Assembly (NCBI GenBank): GCA_030527765.1
Contig: JAUNAE010000055.1
Location: 1 to 14,462, forward strand
Origin: Eubacteriales bacterium
GTDB lineage: Bacteria; Bacillota_A; Clostridia; Lachnospirales; Lachnospiraceae
Direction of reading: 5' to 3'
Length of the DNA stretch: 14,462 bases
The notes under the pieces were generated by a model, which saw only the letters and a list, made by a program, of their open reading frames with translations, ran no database searches and was not told the origin of the DNA. This document shows positions 1-5,917 of the stretch, piece by piece. A program made the position numbers and the translations under genes. Position 1 is the first letter of the stretch, and the number at the start of each line of letters is the position of its first letter.

Positions 1-1193
1 TGGGGATTACTCTCAGTATCGGTGTAGGTTTCAACGGAACCGGCTATGTTCAGAATGCTGAGTTTGCGCGAATTGCCATTGAGATGGCACTTGGCCGCGG
101 CGGAGACCAGGTTGTTATTAAAGATAACAATACCATTTCCTATTTTGGCGGCAAGAGTCCGCAGGTAGAGAAGAATACCAGTGTGAAAGCACGTGTGAAA
201 GCACAGGCTCTGAAGGAGTTCATGAGCGGCAAAGACCGTGTGGTTGTAATGGGGCATAAAATCACTGACGTGGACGCTCTAGGAGCGGCTATCGGTATTT
301 ATCGTGCGGGCAAAACCCTGGGAAAACCGGTGCACATCGTGGTAAATGATCCGACTACATCCATCAAGCCGCTGATTGCAGGATTCCTGGATAATCCGGA
401 GTATGAGCCGTCCATGTTTGTGGACAGCCGTCAGGCGAAGGATCTTGTGGACAACGGTACTGCAGTGGTTGTCGTTGATACGAACAAACCAAGTTACACA
501 GAATGCAGAGAGCTTCTGAATTTGACGAAGACTATCATTGTTCTGGATCATCACCGCCGAGGCAATGAGGTGATTGAGAATGCAGTGCTTTCTTATGTAG
601 AGCCTTATGCGTCCTCAACCTGTGAGATGGTTTCAGAAATTCTTCAGTATTTTTCCGAAGGACTGAAACTTCGCAGCCTGGAAGCAGACTGCCTCTATGC
701 AGGAATTATTATTGATACAAACAACTTTACAACAAGAGCCGGTGTGAGAACCTTCGAGGCGGCAGCCTTTCTGAGAAGAAACGGTGCGGACGTGACAAGA
801 GTCCGGAAGCTTTTGAGAGACAACATCGATTCCTATAAGGCGAGAGCGGAAGCGGTGCGAAGTGCCGAGATTTATCATGGCTGCTTTGCGATCGCCAGAT
901 GCCCGAGTGAGGGTCTGGAGAGTCCGACGGTTGTCGGTGCACAGGCTGCAAATGAATTGCTGAACATTTCCGGTGTGAAAGCATCCTTTGTATTGACAGA
1001 GTACAACCATGAAGTCTTTGTCAGCGCAAGAGCTATCGATGAAGTGAATGTTCAGGTAATGATGGAAAAAATGGGCGGCGGCGGTCATTTGAATATTGCC
1101 GGAGCCCAGGTAAAAGCATCTGTAGATGAAGTAGAAAAGATCCTGAAGGGCATCATTGACGATACCGAAAAAGAACAGGCCGGGGATCTTTGA
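1..1193 (+). CDS. gdpP: Cyclic-di-AMP phosphodiesterase GdpP (DHH/DHHA1), 5'-truncated by window edge
   Basis: The 3' part of a GdpP/YybT-type protein; codons run from base 3 and 396 residues are visible. The missing N-terminus would hold the membrane segments, the PAS-like domain and most of the degenerate GGDEF domain. The first 45 or so visible residues are the end of that GGDEF domain (TLSIGVG, then [12 protein letters not shown]). The DHH domain follows, with [24 protein letters not shown] (Asp-His-His codons at 546-554) and GIIIDTNNF, which supply the Mn-binding residues of this phosphodiesterase family. The C-terminal DHHA1 domain carries [13 protein letters not shown]. Family members hydrolyse c-di-AMP to pApA at the membrane, affecting wall and osmotic homeostasis. 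An ATG at 84 is internal and not the true start. rplI follows closely, the usual Firmicute order. All visible catalytic motifs look intact. Confidence 0.95.
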   Translation, partial: GITLSIGVGFNGTGYVQNAEFARIAIEMALGRGGDQVVIKDNNTISYFGGKSPQVEKNTSVKARVKAQALKEFMSGKDRVVVMGHKITDVDALGAAIGIYRAGKTLGKPVHIVVNDPTTSIKPLIAGFLDNPEYEPSMFVDSRQAKDLVDNGTAVVVVDTNKPSYTECRELLNLTKTIIVLDHHRRGNEVIENAVLSYVEPYASSTCEMVSEILQYFSEGLKLRSLEADCLYAGIIIDTNNFTTRAGVRTFEAAAFLRRNGADVTRVRKLLRDNIDSYKARAEAVRSAEIYHGCFAIARCPSEGLESPTVVGAQAANELLNISGVKASFVLTEYNHEVFVSARAIDEVNVQVMMEKMGGGGHLNIAGAQVKASVDEVEKILKGIIDDTEKEQAGDL

Positions 1194-1213
1194 GTAAGGA
1201 GGAAATTGGACCC

Positions 1214-1663
1214 ATGAAAGTAATTCTGTTAGAAGATGTAAAATCCTTAGGTAAAAAAGGTGAGATTGTGAATGTGAGCGATGGTTATGCCCGCAACATG
1301 ATTCTGCCAAAGAAACTGGGTGTAGAAGCGACACCAAAGAATCTGAATGATCTGAAACTTCAGAAAGCCAATGCAGAGAAAGTTGCCCAGGAAAATCTGG
1401 ATGCTGCAAAGGCTTTTGCGGCAGATCTGGAGACAAAGCAGGTGGAAGTCACTCTGAAAGTGGGAGAAGGCGGAAGAACCTTCGGTTCCATTTCTACAAA
1501 AGAGATTGCAGAAGCTGCAAAGAAACAGCTGGGTCTGGAACTGGACAAGAAGAAATTACAGCTTCGTGAGCCAATCCGCTGTCTGGGTGTAACTCAGGTT
1601 CCGGTTCGTCTTCATCCAAAGGTTACCGGTACTTTAAAAGTATGGGTAAAAGAAGAAGCTTAA
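1214..1663 (+). CDS. rplI: 50S ribosomal protein L9
   Basis: A 149-residue protein, the normal length for bL9. It opens with [16 protein letters not shown] and then [18 protein letters not shown], the classic N-terminal 23S rRNA-binding domain. A charged central helix links to the C-terminal domain ([16 protein letters not shown], ending LKVWVKEEA). bL9 binds domain V of 23S rRNA near the L1 stalk and helps keep the reading frame. I chose the ATG at 1214 because TAAGGAGG (1195-1202) lies at proper spacing. A TTG at 1190 would add eight residues and would contain the ribosome site itself. The gene follows gdpP by 20 bases and precedes dnaB by 55, with no terminator seen between them, so it is probably co-transcribed. 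Confidence 0.97.
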   Translation: MKVILLEDVKSLGKKGEIVNVSDGYARNMILPKKLGVEATPKNLNDLKLQKANAEKVAQENLDAAKAFAADLETKQVEVTLKVGEGGRTFGSISTKEIAEAAKKQLGLELDKKKLQLREPIRCLGVTQVPVRLHPKVTGTLKVWVKEEA

Positions 1664-1718
1664 GCCATAAGAGTGGGGAAAACTTTACAAATTTTGAATC
1701 TGAAGGAGAGCTCCATTT

Positions 1719-3047
1719 ATGGATGAGGCATTAATAAAAAGAATTCTTCCTCATAGTCTGGAAGCGGAGCAATCCGTGATCGGTTCTATGATTATGGATC
1801 GAGAAGCAATTATTGTTGCATCGGAGATTCTTACAAGAGATGATTTTTACCAGCAGCAGTATGGAATTATTTTTGATGCTATGGTAGAACTCTGTAACGA
1901 AGGAAAACCGGTAGATCTGATCACTCTTCAGAATCGTCTGAAAGAGAAGGATCTTCCACCGGATATCAGCAACATGGAATATGTCCGGGACTTGATTTCT
2001 GCAGTACCGACTTCTGCAAATGTCCGCTATTATGCGGAGATTGTCAGTGAAAAAGCGGTTCTCAGAAGATTGATCAAGACAAACGAAGAAGTTGCGAACG
2101 AGTGCTATCTTGAGAAAGAGTCTACGGAAGTGATTCTGGAAGAGGCGGAGAAGAAGCTGTTCCAGATTTTGCAGCGCGATGTCAAGAATGATTACGTACC
2201 GATTCAGCAGGTTGTTCTGAACGCCATTGACAATATTGAGAAGGCTTCCAAACTGAAGGGATCGGTCACAGGTATTCCGACCGGGTTTGTAGATCTGGAT
2301 TACAAAATGTCCGGAATGCATCCATCGGATCTGATTCTGATCGCAGCGAGACCTTCGATGGGAAAAACCGCTTTCGTACTGAATATTGCCCAGTATATGG
2401 CATGCCGGAAGGATGTCACCGTTGCAATCTTCAGTCTCGAGATGTCCAAGGTGCAGCTGGTCAACCGACTTCTGGCGATGGAGTCCCACGTAGATTCCCA
2501 GGCCATGCGTACCGGTAATCTGGAGGCGGAAGACTGGACAAAACTTGTGGAGGGTGCCAACATCATTGGTAACTCTCACTTGATCATTGACGATACTCCG
2601 GGTATCAGTATTTCGGAACTTCGATCCAAATGCAGAAAGTATAAGCTGGAGCAGAATCTTGGAATTATTATGATTGACTACCTGCAGCTGATGAGTGGAA
2701 ATGGCAAGAGTGATTCCAGACAGCAGGAGATTTCTGAGATTTCCCGTTCTCTGAAAGCGATTGCCCGAGAACTGGATGTTCCTGTCATTGCGCTGTCGCA
2801 GCTCAGCCGTGCGGTTGAGCAGAGACCGGATCACCGTCCGATGCTTTCGGACCTTCGTGAGTCCGGAGCCATCGAGCAGGATGCGGACGTGGTAATGTTT
2901 ATTTATCGAGATGATTATTATCACAAAGATACCGAGAAAAAAGACATTGCGGAAATCATCATAGCGAAGCAGAGAAACGGCCCGATTGGAACCGTGGAAC
3001 TGGTATGGCTTCCGAAGTATACACAGTTCGTCAATATGAAGAAATAA
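1719..3047 (+). CDS. dnaB: Replicative DNA helicase DnaB
   Basis: A 442-residue protein, typical of bacterial DnaB (called DnaC in Bacillus). It is the hexameric ATP-driven 5'-3' helicase that unwinds DNA at the replication fork. The N-terminal helical domain begins with LPHSLEAEQSVIGSM, covers about residues 8-110 and mediates hexamer and primase contacts. The RecA-like ATPase domain begins near residue 180 (GIPTGFVDLDYKMSG). Walker A is RPSMGKTAF with Lys216 and Thr217. Walker B is IIMIDYLQLM with Asp320. DnaB motifs SQLSRAVEQRPDHRPMLSDL and ESGAIEQDADVVMFIYRD follow, and no intein interrupts the ATPase domain. GAAGGAGAG lies at good spacing before the ATG. It is the last gene of the gdpP-rplI-dnaB cluster and is followed at once by a strong terminator. 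Confidence 0.97.
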   Translation: MDEALIKRILPHSLEAEQSVIGSMIMDREAIIVASEILTRDDFYQQQYGIIFDAMVELCNEGKPVDLITLQNRLKEKDLPPDISNMEYVRDLISAVPTSANVRYYAEIVSEKAVLRRLIKTNEEVANECYLEKESTEVILEEAEKKLFQILQRDVKNDYVPIQQVVLNAIDNIEKASKLKGSVTGIPTGFVDLDYKMSGMHPSDLILIAARPSMGKTAFVLNIAQYMACRKDVTVAIFSLEMSKVQLVNRLLAMESHVDSQAMRTGNLEAEDWTKLVEGANIIGNSHLIIDDTPGISISELRSKCRKYKLEQNLGIIMIDYLQLMSGNGKSDSRQQEISEISRSLKAIARELDVPVIALSQLSRAVEQRPDHRPMLSDLRESGAIEQDADVVMFIYRDDYYHKDTEKKDIAEIIIAKQRNGPIGTVELVWLPKYTQFVNMKK

Positions 3048-3057
3048 TACGAATAAG

Positions 3058-3105
3058 AAAAGGCAGAAAAACAGGAGCTGTGAAATCTTGTTTTTCTGCC
3101 TTTTT
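3058..3105 (+). terminator. Intrinsic terminator after dnaB
   Basis: A perfect 16-bp stem: AAAAGGCAGAAAAACA (3058-3073) pairs with TGTTTTTCTGCCTTTT (3089-3104), with a 15-base loop and a run of five T at 3101-3105. It starts 10 bases after the dnaB stop and closes the gdpP-rplI-dnaB transcript. The A-rich 5' arm could also give it some activity on the other strand. Confidence 0.9.
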
Positions 3106-3130
3106 ATCAACACGTTTTATATTATAACTC

Positions 3131-3167
3131 AAAAAAGAGCAGGAAACGATGAAGTTTCCTGCTCTTT
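3131..3167 (-). terminator. Intrinsic terminator of the DUF1858 gene
   Basis: A perfect 14-bp stem: AAAGAGCAGGAAAC (3134-3147) pairs with GTTTCCTGCTCTTT (3154-3167) around a 6-base loop. Read on the minus strand the stem runs into TTTTTTGAG, so it ends transcription of the leftward DUF1858 gene. It sits about 30 bases from the dnaB terminator, giving a back-to-back pair between convergent genes. Confidence 0.88.
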
Positions 3168-3220
3168 AAGCGTCGTATGAGTTTGCGCAGACTGTCTGCA
3201 AATAAATTTATTCGATAGAA

Positions 3221-3424
3221 TTATTTGTTTGCAAGAAAGTCGTTGATCTGAGCAATCAGAACGTCTGCATCGAGACCATGAACTGCTGCAGCTTCTCCAA
3301 CAGACTCCATCTGAGAAGACGGACATCCAAGGCAGTGCATACCTGCTCTCATAAGGATTGGAGCAATGTTCACGTCAATGTTGAGTAACTCGCCGATCAG
3401 AGTATCTTTTGTTACAGATGCCAT
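3221..3424 (-). CDS. DUF1858 domain protein (redox disulfide CxxC, HCP-associated type)
   Basis: A 67-residue soluble protein made of one DUF1858 domain. The start VTKDTLIGELLNIDVNIAPIL matches the family's helical opening. It is followed by RAGMHCLGCPSSQMESVGEAA with Cys31 and Cys34 as the conserved CxxC. Such small proteins are described as hybrid-cluster-protein-associated redox disulfide domains; their reaction is not well established. The minus-strand ATG at 3422-3424 is preceded by AAAGGAGGA at good spacing. A sigma-A-like promoter (3473-3501) and a terminator (3131-3167) make it a single-gene transcript. It is divergent from a ferredoxin gene, which suggests a redox or electron-transfer setting but does not prove a link. 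I see no hybrid cluster protein gene in the window. The family call is firm; the function is open. Confidence 0.88.
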   Translation of the reverse strand: MASVTKDTLIGELLNIDVNIAPILMRAGMHCLGCPSSQMESVGEAAAVHGLDADVLIAQINDFLANK

Positions 3425-3472
3425 ATCGAAAATCCTCCTTTAGGAATAAGGTTTACTAATAGTTGCTTTGCT

Positions 3473-3501
3473 ATTATATAACGAAAAAAGTCAAGAATCA
3501 A
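3473..3501 (-). promoter_or_regulatory. Sigma-A-type promoter of the DUF1858 gene
   Basis: On the minus strand, TTGATT (-35; plus coordinates 3496-3501) is separated by 17 bases from TATAAT (-10; 3473-3478). Transcription would start around 3466, giving a leader of about 40 bases before the ATG at 3424. The -10 is a perfect consensus. Confidence 0.75.
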
Positions 3502-3593
3502 CTGCGAGAATATAAATTTTTGTTTATAATTTAATACTTGTATTCATGGAAAAGATATATTAGAATGGCTTTAGAACTAAGTTCATAATTTAA

Positions 3594-3785
<192 letters not shown>

Positions 3786-3806
3786 TCCCTCATAAGCGAA
3801 ACTAAG

Positions 3807-3836
3807 AAAAGGAAGGTCTTCGGACCTTCCTTTTTT
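3807..3836 (+). terminator. Intrinsic terminator after the ferredoxin gene
   Basis: The stem GGAAGGTC (3811-3818) / GACCTTCC (3823-3830) has a stable TTCG tetraloop, is lengthened by four A-T pairs (3807-3810 with 3831-3834) and runs into a T tract at 3831-3836. It lies 21 bases after the ferredoxin stop and separates this gene from the convergent mecA. Confidence 0.92.
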
Positions 3837-3889
3837 CTTTGCCATTGTTTGAGAGTGTCTATTCAGACGGTTTTTCCTGAAGCCTTATA

Positions 3890-4630
3890 TTACAGACTTG
3901 CGAGAAGCAGCAGTGGATTTTCGGAAATCAATTCTCTGTGCTCCGCGATGTAAGCTTCTCCGGAAGGAGTCAGAGGTTTGCTGTCTCCGTACTCTGTGAG
4001 AATGTTGCAGACTTTGTTGAACAGTTCCGGGGATGCCTCACCCTGATGAATAATCAGGAGAAAATCGCCGGAAGCACTATCCTTGTACAGGATACTTGGC
4101 TCTGCATAAGCACCGGCCAAAGCCTTTGCTGCGGCAATGACCTCATCCAGGGAATGGAAGAGATACAGGCGAAGAAGATTCACAGGGGCAGATTCTGTCT
4201 CGGACTCCGGAACCTTTGTTTCTGCAGGGGCCGGTTTTACAGGACTGGTCTTGCCCTTTGCATCTCGCAGCTTCTGGAAAAGATCCAGAATGTTGTCGGC
4301 TCCGTCCAGCTGGAATGGGTCTGCAGTGGCGGTGTCATTTTTGTAAGGAGCAAATTTGGAAAAACGAGTATCCAGTTCTTCCGGGTCATCTACCTTTGTA
4401 ATGATCAGAACGATGCTCTCAGAACTGATTGGAATCGCTTCGATCATTAAAGGAATGTTATCGGCTTCAAAGCCAAACTGAATCTGAGCCTGCTGCATCA
4501 TGTCACGGAAAAGCTGTTTGGCCTTCTCGGTACCGTAAGCAAGTTCGCTCAGACGAAGTTTATGATTCTCAAGATCTTCTCTTGTCAGTGTACAGCGAAT
4601 CTGGTTCTCATTAATTTTTTCTAATTTCAT
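3890..4630 (-). CDS. mecA: Adaptor protein MecA (ClpC adaptor)
   Basis: A 246-residue protein with MecA architecture. The N-terminal domain, about residues 1-90, begins MKLEKINENQIRCTLTREDL and includes LSELAYGTEKAKQLFRDMMQQA and IPISSESIVLIITKVDDPEEL. A low-complexity, Pro/Glu-rich linker follows (roughly 95-150). The C-terminal domain, about 150-240, begins LLRLYLFHSLDEVIAAAKAL. In characterised homologues the N-domain captures substrates such as ComK and the C-domain binds and activates the ClpC ATPase for ClpP proteolysis. clpC and clpP are not in this window. The minus-strand ATG (4628-4630) has only a weak AGGAT ribosome site. The best promoter is about 300 bases upstream (4926-4954), leaving a long leader full of inverted repeats. 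No terminator is evident just after the stop, and the ferredoxin terminator lies beyond it. Confidence 0.92.
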   Translation of the reverse strand: MKLEKINENQIRCTLTREDLENHKLRLSELAYGTEKAKQLFRDMMQQAQIQFGFEADNIPLMIEAIPISSESIVLIITKVDDPEELDTRFSKFAPYKNDTATADPFQLDGADNILDLFQKLRDAKGKTSPVKPAPAETKVPESETESAPVNLLRLYLFHSLDEVIAAAKALAGAYAEPSILYKDSASGDFLLIIHQGEASPELFNKVCNILTEYGDSKPLTPSGEAYIAEHRELISENPLLLLASL

Positions 4631-4657
4631 TCAATCACATCCTATTCTACGTTAAAT

Positions 4658-4682
4658 CGCGAATCTCGTAAGAAGATTCGCG
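4658..4682. repeat. Inverted repeat in the mecA leader (9-bp hairpin)
   Basis: CGCGAATCT (4658-4666) and AGATTCGCG (4674-4682) are perfect reverse complements around a 7-base loop. It lies about 28 bases upstream of the mecA start and would be transcribed as part of the mecA leader. Confidence 0.7.
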
Positions 4683-4685
4683 CGC

Positions 4686-4725
4686 GAGTTCGGCAGTTGC
4701 GAAGCAACTTTCTTCTGCCGAACTC
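4686..4725. repeat. Inverted repeat in the mecA leader (11-bp arms with inner hairpin)
   Basis: GAGTTCGGCAG (4686-4696) pairs perfectly with CTGCCGAACTC (4715-4725). Inside, TTGC (4697-4700) and GCAA (4704-4707) form a small hairpin with a GAA loop. No T tract follows on either strand, so it does not look like a terminator. Confidence 0.75.
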
Positions 4726-4741
4726 TGCGATCCGCCGGAGG

Positions 4742-4830
4742 CTCATCTCAGTCGGGGATTTAGACCCCCACTGAGACTAATTTGTTATCCCTCACTTATA
4801 GAAGATGGGGGTCTCCCCGACTGAGATGAG
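4742..4830. repeat. Long inverted repeat, 25-bp arms, between mecA and its promoter
   Basis: CTCATCTCAGTCGGGG (4742-4757) pairs with CCCCGACTGAGATGAG (4815-4830). After a 4-base bulge (ATTT, 4758-4761), AGACCCCCA (4762-4770) pairs with TGGGGGTCT (4806-4814). That is 25 perfect pairs around a 35-base apical loop. No T tract follows. Together with the neighbouring hairpins it could be a mobile-like intergenic palindrome (a MITE or REP-type element) or a folded leader of mecA. The sequence alone does not decide. Confidence 0.85.
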
Positions 4831-4836
4831 AGTAAA

Positions 4837-4855
4837 GCAGATATTCGCAATCTGC
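4837..4855. repeat. Short hairpin flanking the long inverted repeat
   Basis: GCAGAT (4837-4842) and ATCTGC (4850-4855) form a 6-bp hairpin with a 7-base loop. It is the outermost of four inverted repeats packed into 4658-4855. Confidence 0.5.
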
Positions 4856-4925
4856 CTCGCTTTCGATTCGGATACAGACGTCTGGAAATGGCGTGTGTTT
4901 TAGAAAAGCCGGAAGATTTTTTACT

Positions 4926-4954
4926 ATTATATACAGAATCCGCAGGGATGTAAA
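4926..4954 (-). promoter_or_regulatory. Sigma-A-type promoter, probably for mecA
   Basis: On the minus strand, TTTACA (-35; plus 4949-4954) is followed after exactly 17 bases by TATAAT (-10; 4926-4931). It points toward mecA, whose start is about 300 bases downstream. The predicted transcript would begin near 4919 and contain the four inverted repeats of 4658-4855. I see no better promoter closer to mecA. Confidence 0.65.
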
Positions 4955-5037
4955 GAGCGTACCGGCGGGGGAATTATAAACTGTTTGTAAAAAAAAAGTG
5001 AGATCTGTCGATGTCGATTCTTAAAGGACAAAAATTG

Positions 5038-5065
5038 TTGAACCCAAATGGGGGTCTGCTATAAT
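5038..5065 (+). promoter_or_regulatory. Sigma-A-type promoter of the candidate RNA
   Basis: TTGAAC (5038-5043), a 16-base spacer and a perfect TATAAT (5060-5065). A start near 5071 would fall at the base of the 5' strand of the closing helix of the candidate RNA described next. The interval from the mecA promoter to here (4955-5037) holds only A/T-rich sequence with a short TCGATGTCGAT duplication. Confidence 0.65.
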
Positions 5066-5070
5066 AAAAG

Positions 5071-5415
5071 AGAGAAAAAGAGATCACAAAAGAATGGTAT
5101 TTTCCATATGAAAGCGGAGTATCAAATGCTTTGTATAATATAGGAAATGACATTCTCCGGGATTCTTACAGATAACCATTCAAAGCTATCATACACTTCC
5201 ATAAGATAACCAATGAAAGAGATTTCTGATTCCAATGCAGAAATTTCTTTGAACCGTCAATGGGTTGACGAGCCATAGAAATTCTAAGCCATGATGTTTC
5301 CGGCGGTGTTCACCGCATTTTTCAATCCCAAAAGATAACAGACGGACTGCACAGCGATCGGACGTCCAGGAACGCAGCAGTTCGAATCCATTACCCGGGC
5401 AGACTCTTTTTTTCT
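5071..5415 (+). ncRNA. Candidate structured RNA of unassigned family, about 345 nt
   Basis: There is no convincing ORF, but many helices fit together downstream of a good promoter. The ends can pair: AGAGAAAAAGAG (5071-5082) with CTCTTTTTTTCT (5404-5415). GAATGGT (5092-5098) pairs with ACCATTC (5175-5181). Within that, AAAGC/GCTTT (5111-5115/5128-5132) forms a hairpin whose loop GGAG (5116-5119) could make a pseudoknot with CTCC (5155-5158). A 13-bp stem with one G-U pair joins 5216-5228 to 5238-5250. CGTCAA/TTGACG (5255-5260/5265-5270) and GCGGTG/CACCGC (5303-5308/5311-5316) are further hairpins. The T run at 5407-5413 could end it. I found no tmRNA, RNase P or SRP signature. It could be a stand-alone RNA (raiA-like or 6S-like classes deserve testing) or a long leader of the small gene at 5464. 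The fold is from hand pairing only. Confidence 0.5.
5170..5219 (+). repeat. Imperfect direct repeat inside the candidate RNA
   Basis: AGATAACCATTCAAAG (5170-5185) and AGATAACCAATGAAAG (5204-5219) match at 14 of 16 bases, 34 bases apart. A third AGATAAC core occurs at 5333-5339. The repeat may be a binding module or a repeated joining segment of the RNA. Confidence 0.5.
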
Positions 5416-5463
5416 GTCACTCAGTTGTTTTCTGAAATCAATGGGTCGGGAAAGGAGGATTGT

Positions 5464-5715
5464 GTGGAAGAAAATATATCACAAAAAAAGCACGGCAAAC
5501 ATTCTCGCAAAAAACTCCAAAAAGAATTGGAGGAGTATGAAGATCGCGGAATTTCTCTGTTCCTGGAAGGGAAGCGAAGCACACCGAAAACCATTGCAAA
5601 AGCCTGTCAGATTGCAGATGGAGGAGGGTATATGCGGGATTACGAAGAAGATGAAAAGGGACAGATTGCAGTTGTAAATTTTGACTATGTTCCGAATTCA
5701 TCCAAAAACACCTGA
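5464..5715 (+). CDS. Small charged protein of unknown function (83 aa)
   Basis: The function is unknown. I chose the GTG at 5464 because AAAGGAGGA (5451-5459) sits just before it. An in-frame ATG at 5425 has no good ribosome site, and translation from it would run through this one. The product would be 83 residues with no signal peptide or membrane segment. The first 20 or so residues are Lys/His-rich (SQKKHGKHSRKKLQ) and are followed by an acidic helix (KELEEYEDRG). The core is ISLFLEGKRSTPKTIAKACQ, then ADGGGYMRDYEEDEKGQIAVVNFDYV. It resembles small conserved Lachnospiraceae proteins with a 'GK.S.P..I..A......YM.DY' pattern, from memory. It lies about 50 bases after the T run of the candidate RNA, so expression may depend on read-through. 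An overlapping ORF in another frame (5441-5677) has no ribosome site. Confidence 0.7.
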   Translation: MEENISQKKHGKHSRKKLQKELEEYEDRGISLFLEGKRSTPKTIAKACQIADGGGYMRDYEEDEKGQIAVVNFDYVPNSSKNT

Positions 5716-5721
5716 GATGAC

Positions 5722-5787
5722 CCGGGAATCTCCGGATTCCATGACAATTTCCCCCAATGATCATATAAACCATTTGGAGATTCCCGG
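5722..5787 (+). repeat. Inverted repeat after the small protein gene, without T tract
   Basis: CCGGGAATCTCC (5722-5733) and GGAGATTCCCGG (5776-5787) are perfect reverse complements, and four more pairs (two of them G-U) extend the stem inward. The loop is about 34 bases. It starts 6 bases after the stop codon at 5715. No T run follows, so it is a weak candidate for a terminator. mRNA 3'-end protection or an operator are alternatives. Confidence 0.6.
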
Positions 5788-5841
5788 AATTGTAAAGAAA
5801 TCGTGAAAAAATGAAATGACTAATGCAATTCCTTCCAGATA

Positions 5842-5850
5842 TGTTATAAT
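5842..5850 (+). promoter_or_regulatory. Extended -10 promoter of the GH18 gene
   Basis: TGTTATAAT (5842-5850) is a perfect extended -10 (TGn plus TATAAT). No good -35 is visible 16-18 bases upstream, as is common for extended -10 promoters. The predicted leader, about 60 bases, holds a small hairpin, GTTTGC (5858-5863) with GCAAAC (5872-5877). Confidence 0.7.
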
Positions 5851-5917
5851 GCAATTGGTTTGCACATCCTCGCAAACGCTGCCTAGAAATGCAAATTGAA
5901 AGGAAGAACATTATTAT

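Noticed and set aside
1190..1213. Upstream TTG start for L9, overlapping the gdpP stop
   Set aside because: It would translate through the ribosome site of the ATG at 1214 and add eight residues absent from normal L9 proteins.
1731..3113. Long minus-strand ORF (460 codons) opposite dnaB
   Set aside because: It is fully antisense to a textbook DnaB, has no ribosome site and its product shows no family motif.
3525..3530. TATAAT as a ferredoxin promoter -10
   Set aside because: No acceptable -35 lies 16-18 bases upstream and it is not an exact extended -10, so I mention it only in the gene entry.
3938..4450. Plus-strand ORF opposite mecA
   Set aside because: The minus-strand MecA reading frame is clearly real and this one has no ribosome site.
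4658..4855. CRISPR-like array from clustered repeats
   Set aside because: These are nested inverted repeats of differing sequence, not regularly spaced direct repeats.
5049..5057. TGGGGGTCT shared by the candidate RNA promoter spacer and the mecA leader hairpin (4806-4814)
   Set aside because: Only nine bases match, without extension on either side; probably chance.
5380..5389. GTTCGAATCC, resembling a tRNA or tmRNA T-loop
   Set aside because: The flanks do not form a T stem, no CCA end or acceptor partner is present, and no tmRNA start or tag sequence is seen.
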